The notes: generated by a model from the sequence alone, not told the origin. 27,367 bases of DNA from Chitinophagaceae bacterium (GCA_016741945.1 JACVCQ010000002.1:1-27367), one strand, 5' to 3'; positions 6,637 to 15,683 are shown, counted from the stretch's first letter. Made by a program: numbers and translations.

Positions 6637-7752
6637 TTATTTTTTCAATTGTAAATCTGCCACCAGCATAATATGATCACTCAATCCCTCGTCGATCATA
6701 TCAAACATTTTGACTTCAAAGAATGGATCCGGCAGTATATAATCGATACGAAGTGTAGAGGCCAATGCAATAAATGTACGACCAATACCAAATCCCCTTT
6801 TCAAAAATGCATCTTGATGACTACCCCGAATTTGGAAATAGGTATAAGAATTAGGAACATCATTAAAATCGCCACAAATCAAGGATGGATAAGGACTTTC
6901 ATTAATCGCTTTTCTGACGATCCCCGCTTGAACACCTCGCCTTTTAAAAGCCAATCTCATTTTACGAATGATATTTTTTGATGCCCGTAATGTTTCATCA
7001 TCCTGCTCTTTGATTTTTTCTAAATCAGAGTAGTCTGCTTGTTTGAATTTAAAGGATTGTAAATGCGTGTTAAAAATGCGGATGGTATCATTATCTTTTA
7101 AGATATCTGCATAAATCAAACTTTCTGCTACCGGAAATTTAATTTTGTCTTGATGAATGATGGGATACTTTGAGAAAATAATACAGCCCGACTGATAACT
7201 ACCTCTATTCCGCTGATAATCTTTGGAAAAGAAATGATAGGGATATGTTTTTTTAAAAAGTGATAAGTTATCTGATTCTGAGTTATATCCATCTGTATGA
7301 TTGAACTCTTGCAAGCATACTATATCAGGATTCAATCTTTGTATACTTTCAGCAAGCTCGGTTCTGGCTAGTTGTTTAACAGCTTTGTTTTTACTATTCC
7401 CATTGAAGCTTTGGATATTCCAACTGATTACCCGTAAAACATGTTCAGGTTTGTTTTCAGTAACCGCAGGTCCGGGTTTCCAGGCAAATACAACATTGAG
7501 TTGTTGATAACCTATCAATAAAGAAAGGGCAGGAATCAATGCCAGCTTAGGTTTCACAAATAACCAGAAAACAAGAAAGATGATCAGGCCAAGAATTAAA
7601 TATGGAACCATCAACCCTACAAAACCAATCATCCACCAGGTAGCAGTATTCAGGAAAGGGGTAAGACAAGAGATTAGCCATAAAACAACGATCACCAAAT
7701 TCAGTATCAGAAATACAGTTTTAGTAACACGTCTGAAAATGCTCTTGGCCAT
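6637..7752 (-). CDS. Membrane-anchored endonuclease/exonuclease/phosphatase (EEP) family protein
   Basis: A 371-residue protein. Three hydrophobic segments (about residues 10-32, 40-66 and 68-90) precede an EEP domain (about 105-371), so the catalytic domain is attached to the inner membrane. Metal-dependent phosphoesterase motifs are all visible: N112 in SWNIQSF, E149 in CLQEF, H230 in NTHLQS, D295 and N297 in GDFNDVP, D337 in RIDYIL, and the final H360 in LSDHIML. The family includes DNases, sphingomyelinases and phosphoinositide phosphatases; the substrate here is unknown. The ATG at 7752 is preceded by TATTTTAG, one mismatch from TAnnTTTG, 3 nt away. It lies between the second rhomboid gene and the cysS leader on the same strand. 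Confidence 0.85.
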   Translation of the reverse strand: MAKSIFRRVTKTVFLILNLVIVVLWLISCLTPFLNTATWWMIGFVGLMVPYLILGLIIFLVFWLFVKPKLALIPALSLLIGYQQLNVVFAWKPGPAVTENKPEHVLRVISWNIQSFNGNSKNKAVKQLARTELAESIQRLNPDIVCLQEFNHTDGYNSESDNLSLFKKTYPYHFFSKDYQRNRGSYQSGCIIFSKYPIIHQDKIKFPVAESLIYADILKDNDTIRIFNTHLQSFKFKQADYSDLEKIKEQDDETLRASKNIIRKMRLAFKRRGVQAGIVRKAINESPYPSLICGDFNDVPNSYTYFQIRGSHQDAFLKRGFGIGRTFIALASTLRIDYILPDPFFEVKMFDMIDEGLSDHIMLVADLQLKK

Positions 7753-7838
7753 GAGCTAAAATACTGATAAAAAAGACGTGCTGATATGTAAAATACCACT
7801 GAAGACAAGAAAGACACTGAAAAAATTCCATCAAAAGA

Positions 7839-8762
7839 TTAGAGATCTTCTTTGCTGGCTTTTTTTAGGAACTCTTTTTCTTCATCAGTGAGGAACTGAT
7901 ATCCCTGTTGGTTAATCTTATCAAGAATCTCATCTAAACGTTGCTGTGTGAGATTGGGTTTTTTTTCAAAAGGTTTTGCGTCTGCTTTATAGAAATGACG
8001 TTCACTACTATTTTTTTGACGATGCTTTTTTTCGGGGCTGAATAAGTCGTCTAACCATTGTGCGAATCGATTCATCCATGCTCCCCAGTCATTTCCTCTT
8101 CTCAATTGGCGAATAAACAAATATCCGATCACACCTGCAGCCAAATGTCCGGCACCGATACCCGCATTGCTACCGGCGAGTGTTGCAAAGTCGATCGCCA
8201 CAAAAATTAAGGTAATCACCCAAAGTGGAATACCCCCATTGATTAAAGGAAAAATACGATAATCAGGTGCCAATGTTGTAGTAGCCACGGCTATCGCCAT
8301 CACTGCAGAACCGGCTCCTAATAAGGGGGCTGCGGTTCCTACTTGGTTCGCCAATACCGGAACCATATTATTCATCAATACAAAAAATATACTCCCGCTA
8401 ATGCCTCCGTAGATATAAATAGGGATCAGCTTATTGTTGCCTGCCAAATCTTGTAATATAAAACCAAAACACCATAACCATAACATACTGCTAATAAGTT
8501 GCCAGATACTATGGTGCGTAATCATGGTACTGACAAAGGTCCATGGGCGGGTAAGCAACATATCTGCTTGTGGTGGTAAACTCAGCCAATTTAATACCTG
8601 ACGATAGAAAAATTCATCGGGAATTTCAGATAGATAATAAACGATCTTAATAAAATTCACGATCACAAACATCAAAGCATTTACAGCAAATAGGAATACC
8701 AGGGCATTGTTATCCTGTCCTAATAAGATCTTTTTATTTGATTTATACGGTCTGGTTTCCAT
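7839..8762 (-). CDS. Rhomboid family intramembrane serine protease with C-terminal DUF6576-like tail
   Basis: A 307-residue polytopic inner-membrane protein from the ATG at 8762 (a GTG two codons upstream is possible). The rhomboid Ser/His dyad appears present: Ser about 152 in LLGAGSAVMA and His about 206 in GAGHLAAGVIGY. Two features are atypical: the residue after the Ser is Ala where Gly is common, and the HxxxN motif of the second helix, intact in the neighbouring rhomboid, is replaced (QLISSM). A cytosolic tail of about 80 residues ends in a short helical unit (RLDEILDKINQQGYQFLTDE) that resembles DUF6576, found on Bacteroidota rhomboids. The gene follows the other rhomboid after a short gap, so co-expression is likely. 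Substrates are unknown. Confidence 0.85.
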   Translation of the reverse strand: METRPYKSNKKILLGQDNNALVFLFAVNALMFVIVNFIKIVYYLSEIPDEFFYRQVLNWLSLPPQADMLLTRPWTFVSTMITHHSIWQLISSMLWLWCFGFILQDLAGNNKLIPIYIYGGISGSIFFVLMNNMVPVLANQVGTAAPLLGAGSAVMAIAVATTTLAPDYRIFPLINGGIPLWVITLIFVAIDFATLAGSNAGIGAGHLAAGVIGYLFIRQLRRGNDWGAWMNRFAQWLDDLFSPEKKHRQKNSSERHFYKADAKPFEKKPNLTQQRLDEILDKINQQGYQFLTDEEKEFLKKASKEDL

Positions 8763-8783
8763 ACGCACGATTCTTTGGTACTG

Positions 8784-9620
8784 TTAATACAACGTTTTTT
8801 TGTTGGTTTTGTTCCAGGTGATAACGATCAATAAGCCTACAATGGCTCCCCCAATATGCGCCCAGCGCGCTACGTTATCTCCGGCGGAGTTTTGCAGGGC
8901 AAAGAACAGTTCATACGAAAAATACAGTAACCCTAACCATTTGGCTTTTACCGGCACCAAAAAGTACAAATAAATATATGTGTTGGGAAACAGGTAGACA
9001 AAGGCTGCCAGAATACCAAATACAGCACCACTGGCCCCTAAGGTAGCCGTATTAATCCTGTTATTGTAATAAGTAGTTACTGCTTCCAAAACCTTATCTG
9101 TCATGAGGGTATTGGCCGGATCTGCTTTCAAAAAAACCAACGCTTCTTCATTAAAACCCATATTGTACTTGCGTCCAAAGCTTATCATGGCATCTACAAA
9201 AGCAAACGGATCATTTTGCTGTTGCAAAACCAGAGCATAATCCTTCATGATGGGCGTTAACTCATAGGAGAGAAACAACAAGTGTATCAGCGCAGCACCA
9301 AGTCCACAAATCAGGTAAAATGTAAGGAATCTTTTCGCTCCCCAAACATTTTCAAGAATAGATCCAAACATCCACAATGCGAACATATTCCCCAAAATAT
9401 GATAGAAATCACCATGTAAAAACATGTGTGTAATCAACTGCCATGGCTTGAAAAGATCGCTCTGCCAAGCATGTAAAGCCAATGTATCTTCAAAGGAAAA
9501 CATCGGAACAGCACCTTTTGAAAAAGTAACCTGTGCCAGATAGAACAAGCCATTGATGATCAGCAAGTTCTTGACTATTATCGGTAATATCTCAAATCTA
9601 CTGGGTCTAAATTCTGTCAT
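8784..9620 (-). CDS. Rhomboid family intramembrane serine protease
   Basis: A 278-residue inner-membrane protease. Complete rhomboid motifs are present: HxxxN in helix 2 (H74-N78, HILGN), the nucleophile S197 in GASGAVFG, and the catalytic H255 in WAHIGGAIVG. An extra hydrophilic stretch (about residues 120-190) separates the HxxxN helices from the catalytic Ser helix, longer than in the minimal GlpG core. Rhomboids cleave membrane proteins within or near the bilayer. It lies 35 nt after the RlmD-type gene and is followed by a second, divergent rhomboid, so the three are probably one transcript. The two rhomboids are clearly different in sequence, so this is not a recent duplication. Confidence 0.92.
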   Translation of the reverse strand: MTEFRPSRFEILPIIVKNLLIINGLFYLAQVTFSKGAVPMFSFEDTLALHAWQSDLFKPWQLITHMFLHGDFYHILGNMFALWMFGSILENVWGAKRFLTFYLICGLGAALIHLLFLSYELTPIMKDYALVLQQQNDPFAFVDAMISFGRKYNMGFNEEALVFLKADPANTLMTDKVLEAVTTYYNNRINTATLGASGAVFGILAAFVYLFPNTYIYLYFLVPVKAKWLGLLYFSYELFFALQNSAGDNVARWAHIGGAIVGLLIVITWNKTNKKTLY

Positions 9621-9655
9621 GCATCCAACGCTTCCGCGTATTTATTGTGATTAGT

Positions 9656-11086
9656 TTATGCTTCTTTTCTCAATGTTAGTTGAACTACGTTTTCGATATG
9701 CAAGGTATGTGGAAACATATCAACCGGCTGAATTTTTGTTACCACATATTTTTCATCCAATAAAGCCAGGTCTCTTGCCTGTGTAGCCGGGTTACAACTT
9801 ACATACACCATTAACGGCGCTGCAATATCCAGTAATTTTCTAACCAGCTTCTCATGCATTCCGGCTCTGGGAGGGTCTGTAATAACCACATCCGGCCTAC
9901 CATGTTTAGCAAAAAAAACATCATCACAAATATCAATCACATCTCCTGCAAAAAACGACGTATGCTCAAGTTTGTTCAAAGCAGCATTTTCTTTAGCATC
10001 TTCAATTGCATCTGACACCACTTCTACACCTACCACTTTTGCCGCCTGTTTACTCACAAAAATACCAATACTGCCTGTTCCACAATAAAGGTCATAAACA
10101 GTTTGCGAACCGTTCAGTTCCGCAAAATCTCGGGTAACCCGGTATAGTTTTTCCGCCTGCCGGGTATTGGTCTGAAAAAATGATTTGGGACTGATCTTAA
10201 ACTGAAAGTCTTCTAACGTTTCAATGATATATCCTTTACCGGTATAGACCTGTGGGTGAAGGTCAAAAAGACTATCGTTCTTTTTTGTATTGATGGTGTA
10301 TAATAATGTTGTGATCTGGGGAAATGCTATTAACAGTTGATTCAACAAGTCTTCTCTCAATACAACATCTTCATAACCAAAAATGATATTCACCATCAAT
10401 TCACGGGTACTGGTATTACGTACAAACATGTTACGTAGCCAACCCTGATGTTCTTTGATATTATAAAACGGAATAGCTTTTTTGATGGCATAGGCTGCTA
10501 CAAATTTTCTGATCAAATTGGTGGGCTCTTCTTGAAGATGACAGGTGTCAATTTCTACGACCTTATCAAAAAAACCGCGCGCATGAAATCCTGCAGCACC
10601 GGGTAATGCATCCGGATCAATGCCTTCTGCCTTGAGCTTACGGAATTCTTCGGAGGGTATGTATTTCCTTGTGGCAAAAGTGTACTCCATTTTATTCCGA
10701 TAATACCTGGTATCATCAGCCCCCACAATAGGCATTATTTCCGGCAATTGGATACGCCCAATTCTGGTGAGATGATCGGTGACTTGTTTTTGTTTGTATT
10801 TCAGTTGCTGTTCATAGGGCAGCATTTGCCACTGACAACCACCGCAGACACCAAAATGACTGCAAAAAGGTTCTACCCGATCAGGTGAAAAACTTTTAAT
10901 GGAAAGCGTATGCCCTTCAGCCCAGACGCCTTCGTTTTTGGTCAGCTGTACATCCACTACATCACCGGGCACAGCACCTTCAATAAACACTACTTTCCCA
11001 TCCACCCTCGCCAAGGAGCGACCTTCCGCGGCATAATCTTCTACCAAGATATTCTCCAGAATGATTCTTTTCTTTTGTTTTCTCAC
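9656..11086 (-). CDS. rlmD: 23S rRNA (uracil-5-)-methyltransferase, RlmD/RumA type
   Basis: A SAM-dependent RNA methyltransferase of about 476 residues. The N-terminal TRAM domain (ENILVEDYAAEGRSLARV through VDVQ) is followed by a [4Fe-4S] cysteine cluster motif (FCSHFGVCGGCQWQ plus a later Cys), the SAM-binding YDLYCGTGSIG, the catalytic region TDPPRAGMHE, and the methyl-acceptor-attacking Cys in VSCNPATQA. RlmD forms m5U1939 in E. coli 23S rRNA, but RlmCD-type enzymes with two targets also fit, so the exact base is uncertain. I chose GTG at 11086 because homologues begin with the RKQKKRIILEN stretch and a perfect TACCTTTG promoter element lies 4 nt upstream. The frame is open to an ATG at 11155, which would add 23 residues. 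Confidence 0.88.
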   Translation of the reverse strand: MRKQKKRIILENILVEDYAAEGRSLARVDGKVVFIEGAVPGDVVDVQLTKNEGVWAEGHTLSIKSFSPDRVEPFCSHFGVCGGCQWQMLPYEQQLKYKQKQVTDHLTRIGRIQLPEIMPIVGADDTRYYRNKMEYTFATRKYIPSEEFRKLKAEGIDPDALPGAAGFHARGFFDKVVEIDTCHLQEEPTNLIRKFVAAYAIKKAIPFYNIKEHQGWLRNMFVRNTSTRELMVNIIFGYEDVVLREDLLNQLLIAFPQITTLLYTINTKKNDSLFDLHPQVYTGKGYIIETLEDFQFKISPKSFFQTNTRQAEKLYRVTRDFAELNGSQTVYDLYCGTGSIGIFVSKQAAKVVGVEVVSDAIEDAKENAALNKLEHTSFFAGDVIDICDDVFFAKHGRPDVVITDPPRAGMHEKLVRKLLDIAAPLMVYVSCNPATQARDLALLDEKYVVTKIQPVDMFPHTLHIENVVQLTLRKEA

Positions 11087-11090
11087 CGTG

Positions 11091-11098
11091 CAAAGGTA
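11091..11098 (-). promoter_or_regulatory. Predicted -7 element of the rlmD-rhomboid operon
   Basis: Minus-strand TACCTTTG is a full TAnnTTTG match, 4 nt before the GTG at 11086. It lies inside the longer frame starting at 11155, which argues for the shorter protein and a leaderless message. The -33 element is not obvious. Confidence 0.5.
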
Positions 11099-11222
11099 AC
11101 CATGATCGGCGAGACCATTCTCTTCCAGAGAAATTGATTGGAACTGGATGTGCAAAACGTCAGGACTAGGGTATGTTTGTTAAAAGGCTTCATCGCTTTT
11201 AGTATTTAACTAACTTGTTCCC

Positions 11223-11230
11223 GAATTTTG
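11223..11230 (+). promoter_or_regulatory. Possible -7 element of the TlpA-like gene
   Basis: GAATTTTG matches TAnnTTTG at seven of eight positions and ends 4 nt (GATT) before the ATG at 11235, the same spacing as for the DtxR-type and rlmD genes. Confidence 0.35.
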
Positions 11231-11234
11231 GATT

Positions 11235-12698
11235 ATGAAAAAATATGTATTGTTTTCCTGCTGGATCCTTTCTTGTTTTGTATCTGTGGCACAAACAAAG
11301 ACGGCCACCAAGCCTGTTGCAAAACCTATAACAGGACGAAACATTCCTATTACGCTTACCCCTTTAAAAAATTGTAAGGTATACTTGGGCAGCTACTTGG
11401 GTACCGGAAGAACACTGGTTGATTCAACTATGCTCAATGATAAGAGTCAGGGTATATTTAAAGGCGATAAAAAACTCCCTGGAGGGATTTACTTTGTTGT
11501 ATCACCTCAAATGACTATTCAGTTTGAATTATTAATGGATGATGTTCAGCAGTTCTCTATCAAAGGAGATACTTCGCAAAAAGATAAGGCAGAAATCATC
11601 GGTTCAGCAGACAATGATCTTTTTAAAAGTTATACTGCTTACTCCATTGAAAAAGGACAATTGAGGCAGCAACTGAGTGAAGCATATAAAGCAGTTACCA
11701 ATAAAACAGATTCTACTCGTTTATACAATTCGTTGACCGCTTTGGATAAAGAAGTACAGCAGTACCGGATGAATATTATTCAGCAGCATCCCAATTCATT
11801 ATTGGCTATGTTTTTCAATACCATGAAAACACCTGAAACCCCTACTATTCCTGTTATAAATGGGAAACCTGATTCTGCTTATCCTTTCCGATATGTAAAG
11901 GAGCATTTTTGGGATGATGTTGCTTTTAATGATGATCGACTTTTGCGAACGCCATTCTTTGAACCTAAGCTCGATGATTATTTCAGGTATTATGTGTCTC
12001 CCGAGCCCGATTCAATTATTGAAGAGGTAAAATATATTTTATTATCTGCAAGAACAGGTAAAGAGATTTATCCTTATTTATTGACCAAGTTTACTAATAA
12101 ATACATGAATCCAGAATTCATGGGACAGGATAAAGTATTTGTTTATCTATTTGAAAATTTTTACGCGAAAGGGGATACCATGATTTTAAATCCCTCATCA
12201 AGAAAAACAGTAACAGAAAGAGCCTATAGTCTTATGGCCAATCAATTGGGTAAACCTGCACCGGTATTAAACTTAACAGATACTACCGGAAAGATGATAC
12301 CATTATACAGCCTGAAATCAGAATTTACTGTTGTTGCTTTTTGGGATCCCAATTGTGGACATTGTAAAGAAGAAATGCCAAGACTGGATTCTTTCTATAG
12401 GAGTAAGTGGAAGGCATTAGGTGTAAGCATTTATGGTGTTAACATCTATGAAAATGAAGTGCCGGCTTGGAAAAAATTTATTGCTGAAAAAAAATTATCC
12501 GGCTGGACACATGCTTATCAAACCAAAGCGGCAAAAGATGCCGAAGAGCGGGCAGGAGTACCAAACTACAGACAGCTATATGATATTTTCAAAACACCTA
12601 CTTTGTACTTACTTGATAAAGACAAAAGGATTATTGCCAAACAATTGAGTTTGGAGCAATTTGATGATTTGATTGTTACAAAATCAAACCAGAAGTAA
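11235..12698 (+). CDS. TlpA-like thiol-disulfide oxidoreductase, DUF4369/DUF5106 type
   Basis: A 487-residue exported protein. A signal peptide (about residues 1-19, ending SVAQ) is followed by a DUF4369-like beta domain (about 30-140, with VYLGSYLGTGRTLVDS), a helical DUF5106-like middle part (about 150-340) and a thioredoxin-like domain (about 340-480). The redox site is C374-G-H-C377 in DPNCGHCKEEMP, and the cis-Pro loop is FKTPTLYLLD. Proteins of this build are common in Bacteroidota envelopes, where they reduce or oxidise thiols of periplasmic proteins; the specific partner is unknown. It is divergent from the rlmD operon and appears to be a single-gene unit. Confidence 0.88.
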   Translation: MKKYVLFSCWILSCFVSVAQTKTATKPVAKPITGRNIPITLTPLKNCKVYLGSYLGTGRTLVDSTMLNDKSQGIFKGDKKLPGGIYFVVSPQMTIQFELLMDDVQQFSIKGDTSQKDKAEIIGSADNDLFKSYTAYSIEKGQLRQQLSEAYKAVTNKTDSTRLYNSLTALDKEVQQYRMNIIQQHPNSLLAMFFNTMKTPETPTIPVINGKPDSAYPFRYVKEHFWDDVAFNDDRLLRTPFFEPKLDDYFRYYVSPEPDSIIEEVKYILLSARTGKEIYPYLLTKFTNKYMNPEFMGQDKVFVYLFENFYAKGDTMILNPSSRKTVTERAYSLMANQLGKPAPVLNLTDTTGKMIPLYSLKSEFTVVAFWDPNCGHCKEEMPRLDSFYRSKWKALGVSIYGVNIYENEVPAWKKFIAEKKLSGWTHAYQTKAAKDAEERAGVPNYRQLYDIFKTPTLYLLDKDKRIIAKQLSLEQFDDLIVTKSNQK

Positions 12699-12773
12699 CT
12701 ATTTCAAGAGCGAATAGATGAAATACAAAGATATAGGCTAATAGATGGTAGATTGAATTTGAGGGTAATCATA

Positions 12774-12813
12774 AATTTTATTTATTGAAACTATAAAAAA
12801 CATAAATAAAATT
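12774..12813 (+). repeat. AT-only 12-bp inverted repeat upstream of the isocitrate dehydrogenase gene
   Basis: AATTTTATTTAT (12774-12785) and ATAAATAAAATT (12802-12813) are exact reverse complements with a 16-nt spacer. Because the arms contain only A and T the hairpin would be weak. It may be a regulator site or simply low-complexity DNA. Confidence 0.4.
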
Positions 12814-12830
12814 ATATTGAATGATTCCTT

Positions 12831-12838
12831 CATTTTTG
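12831..12838 (+). promoter_or_regulatory. Possible -7 element of the isocitrate dehydrogenase gene
   Basis: CATTTTTG matches TAnnTTTG at seven of eight positions and ends 4 nt (CAGC) before the ATG at 12843. No clear -33 element at the usual distance. Confidence 0.35.
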
Positions 12839-12842
12839 CAGC

Positions 12843-14294
12843 ATGAATACGAGAAAACCAACACAGATCACTATTGCCAGAGGTGATGGGATCGGTCCGG
12901 AAATCATGGATGCAACGCTTCGAATCTTAGTAGCTGCCGGTGCTGATCTGGAAATAGAAGAGATTGAAATCGGAGAGAAAATTTATCAGCAAGGACATTC
13001 AGCAGGTATTTTACCCGAAGCATGGGAGAGCCTTAGAAAAACAAGAGTATTCCTCAAAGCACCCATTACTACTCCTCAAGGCGGAGGATTCAAAAGCCTT
13101 AATGTAACAACCAGAAAGGTATTGGGGCTATTCGCAAATGTTCGACCCTGTGTTTCTTATCATCCGTTCGTTGATACCAAACATCCACAAATGGATGTTG
13201 TGATCATCCGGGAAAATGAAGAAGATTTATACGCAGGTATTGAACACCAACAAACCGATGAAGTATATCAATGTCTCAAATTAATATCTCGTCCGGGTAC
13301 AGAAAAAATCATTCGTTATGCTTTTGAATATGCTAAAGTATATAACAGAAAAAAAGTGACCTGCTTTACGAAAGACAATATCATGAAAATGACAGATGGA
13401 CTTTTTCATAAAGTATTCGATGAGATTGGTGTCGAATACCCTGATATTGAAAAAGAACACTGGATCGTAGATATTGGTGCCGCTAAACTTGCAGATACTC
13501 CTGAAAAATTTGATGTTATTGTAATGCCTAATTTATATGGAGATATCCTGAGTGATGTTGCAGCACAAATAACGGGTTCTGTAGGATTAGCGGGTAGTGC
13601 GAATATTGGAGACGGATTTGCCATGTTCGAAGCCATTCATGGATCAGCCCCCCGGATTGCAGGGATGAATAAAGCTAATCCTTCTGGTCTTTTATTAGGT
13701 GCCATCCAAATGCTGGTACATATTGGTCAGCAGGATATTGCAGAAAAAATTCAAAATGCATGGTTATGTACTTTAGAAGACGGTATGCACACGTATGATA
13801 TTTTCAAGGAAAATATTTCAAAAGCCAGATTGGGTACAAAAGAGTTTGCAGACGCAGTCATTGAACGACTGGGTCAACAACCGCAACAGTTACAGCCCAT
13901 CAGCTATTCTAATCAATCTGCCAACTTCAAAATCACGTTAAAACCACAACAAGAAGCTAAAAAGAAATTAGTGGGTATTGACGTATTTATTTGCTCCAAA
14001 CAAAGAAATCCGGAATTACTTGCCCAGCTTTTACAGGCATCAAACAGCATTGAGTTAACACTTAGCATGATCACCAACAGAGGCACCAAAGTATGGCCTG
14101 ATGGGTTCCCGGAAACCTTCTGTACAGATCACTGGCGTTGCAGATTCAAGCCCAATAAGGTTGGTGAAATCAACTATACTGATGTACTTATGTTGATGAA
14201 AAGCATTCACGAGTCAAACCTTGAGATCATCAAAACAGAGAATTTATATGAATTCGATGGTGTTGCAGGATATACCGCTGCACAAGGACAATAA
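12843..14294 (+). CDS. icd: NADP-type isocitrate dehydrogenase, Thermus-like long form
   Basis: A 483-residue TCA-cycle enzyme that converts isocitrate to 2-oxoglutarate and CO2. The dehydrogenase core (about residues 1-345) has the glycine-rich start ARGDGIGPEI, the substrate region LKAPITTPQGGGFKSLNVTTRK, and the isocitrate/isopropylmalate dehydrogenase signature NLYGDILSDVAAQITGSVGL with EAIHGSAPRIAG. A C-terminal extension of about 130 residues (LVGIDVFICSK onward) is typical of the Thermus thermophilus type, roughly 480-500 residues, and absent from the E. coli type. Cofactor preference is assumed from the family. A small coiled-coil gene follows 14 nt later and is probably co-transcribed. 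Confidence 0.92.
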   Translation: MNTRKPTQITIARGDGIGPEIMDATLRILVAAGADLEIEEIEIGEKIYQQGHSAGILPEAWESLRKTRVFLKAPITTPQGGGFKSLNVTTRKVLGLFANVRPCVSYHPFVDTKHPQMDVVIIRENEEDLYAGIEHQQTDEVYQCLKLISRPGTEKIIRYAFEYAKVYNRKKVTCFTKDNIMKMTDGLFHKVFDEIGVEYPDIEKEHWIVDIGAAKLADTPEKFDVIVMPNLYGDILSDVAAQITGSVGLAGSANIGDGFAMFEAIHGSAPRIAGMNKANPSGLLLGAIQMLVHIGQQDIAEKIQNAWLCTLEDGMHTYDIFKENISKARLGTKEFADAVIERLGQQPQQLQPISYSNQSANFKITLKPQQEAKKKLVGIDVFICSKQRNPELLAQLLQASNSIELTLSMITNRGTKVWPDGFPETFCTDHWRCRFKPNKVGEINYTDVLMLMKSIHESNLEIIKTENLYEFDGVAGYTAAQGQ

Positions 14295-14308
14295 CCCACA
14301 TCAAAACC

Positions 14309-14566
14309 ATGTATATGCAACAACAATTAATAAATGGTCGTTTCACAAAAAATGAAGCTGTACATATCTTAACTGCTCTTTATAGCGCTAAGATTGAGTT
14401 TCATGAGAAAAAGATCAGGAGTACAGAGATGAATGAAGAAGACATCAAACATTCTGAAAAAAAGATCAAACAGTTACAGCTAACACTTGCGGAGTTGAAA
14501 ACTAAAATTCACTCCAACCAAAAAGAAGTTTTCGATATTCATGCTACAGTTGATGTAGAATTATAA
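14309..14566 (+). CDS. Small hypothetical coiled-coil protein
   Basis: An 85-residue hydrophilic protein with no signal peptide or membrane segment. Residues about 12-75 are rich in Lys, Glu and Gln with heptad-like spacing (EKKIRSTEMNEEDIKHSEKK), so one long helical hairpin or coiled coil is likely. I do not recognise a family. An internal ATG at 14315 (MQQQLINGRF) could be the true start. It begins 14 nt after the isocitrate dehydrogenase stop and ends ahead of a strong terminator, so it probably shares that transcript. A role tied to the enzyme is only suggested by position. Confidence 0.7.
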   Translation: MYMQQQLINGRFTKNEAVHILTALYSAKIEFHEKKIRSTEMNEEDIKHSEKKIKQLQLTLAELKTKIHSNQKEVFDIHATVDVEL

Positions 14567-14689
14567 AACAAGCTGGCTTAACGATAAAATAAGTTCCTTA
14601 AGATTTGTTTGATAGCTCAAGGTCTATAGTACATAGTAAAAGACAGAGGTAGCTTTACAAGTAAAATAAAGCCCCAAAGAGTCGTTTTA

Positions 14690-14731
14690 AAAAAAGAGCC
14701 TGTATCAAAAGTATGATACAGGCTCTTTTTT
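14690..14731. terminator. Bidirectional Rho-independent terminator shared by convergent genes
   Basis: Arms 14690-14707 and 14714-14731 are perfect reverse complements over 18 bases including the A and T runs (core GAGCCTGTATCA / TGATACAGGCTC) with a 6-nt loop. Read on either strand the GC stem is followed by a T-run, so it can end both the isocitrate dehydrogenase transcript and metF. The stop codon of metF (14730-14732) lies in its right edge. Confidence 0.92.
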
Positions 14732-15683
14732 ATACCAACTCTTTTACCACATTCCAGATTACTTTTGGTTTGCCTAAAGTATAGTAGTGCAATACCGGAA
14801 CACCGAATGCTTTTAGTTCCTTGCTTTGTTGAATTAGCCATTCTGTTCCTACCTGCTCACACTCTGCATCTGTTTTACATTTCATAATGTCATTAGAAAG
14901 ATCAGAAGGAATATCCACATGAAAGATTCTGGGCAGAACTGATAACTGCTTTTTATTCGTTAATGGTTTTAACCCAGGAATGATCGGAACATTGATTCCG
15001 ATTGCCTTACAGGATTTTACAAACTCGATGAATTTCTGGTTATCGAAAAACATTTGCGTCATGATATATTCAGCTCCCGCATCTACTTTTTCCTTTAATT
15101 TTTGCAAGTCAATATCCAAATTTGGTGCTTCAAAATGTTTTTCAGGATAACCGGCCACACCAATACAGAATTTGGTTTTCCCGCCATTTTTAATATCATC
15201 ATCCAAATAAATACCATTGTTCATGTTATTGATCTGTTGCAATAAATCAATCGCATAATGATTACCTCCCGGTTCCGGTTCAAAAGATGCTTCATTTTTA
15301 GCAGCATCCCCTCTCAGTGCCAATACATTATCAATACCTAAAAAATCAAGATCAATCAATGCATCTTCAGTTTCTCGTTTGGTAAAACCTCCACAAATGA
15401 TATGGGGTACTGCATCAACCTGATAATGGTTCATAATAGCTGCACAAATACCTACCGTACCCGGACGCTTACGAACTTCTACTTTCTCAAACGTACCGTC
15501 ACCCTTTTTCTTGAACATGGTTTCACTACGATGATAGGTAACATTGATCCAGGAAGGTTTAAATTCCATTAAAGGATCCAGATGATCATAAAGTGATACA
15601 ATGGTTTTACCCTTTAAGGGGGGCAGTACTTCAAAAGAGATCAAAGTATCTTTTGCCTGTTGAATATGGTCAGTGATTTTCAT
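14730..15683 (-). CDS. metF: Methylenetetrahydrofolate reductase
   Basis: A 317-residue flavoprotein of one-carbon metabolism that reduces 5,10-methylene-THF to 5-methyl-THF for methionine synthesis. The N-terminal SFEVLPP carries the catalytic Glu (E18), and the TIM-barrel strands WINVTYH, VPHIICGG, NVLALRGD, YIMTQMFFDN and VPIIPGLKPL follow in family order. The length is normal for bacterial MetF. The ATG at 15683 (MKITDHIQQ) is the only sensible start. A short hairpin (GGCTG...CAGCC, 15698-15714) lies 15-31 nt upstream in the presumed leader. The stop codon overlaps the bidirectional terminator. It is divergent from lptB. Confidence 0.95.
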   Translation of the reverse strand: MKITDHIQQAKDTLISFEVLPPLKGKTIVSLYDHLDPLMEFKPSWINVTYHRSETMFKKKGDGTFEKVEVRKRPGTVGICAAIMNHYQVDAVPHIICGGFTKRETEDALIDLDFLGIDNVLALRGDAAKNEASFEPEPGGNHYAIDLLQQINNMNNGIYLDDDIKNGGKTKFCIGVAGYPEKHFEAPNLDIDLQKLKEKVDAGAEYIMTQMFFDNQKFIEFVKSCKAIGINVPIIPGLKPLTNKKQLSVLPRIFHVDIPSDLSNDIMKCKTDAECEQVGTEWLIQQSKELKAFGVPVLHYYTLGKPKVIWNVVKELV

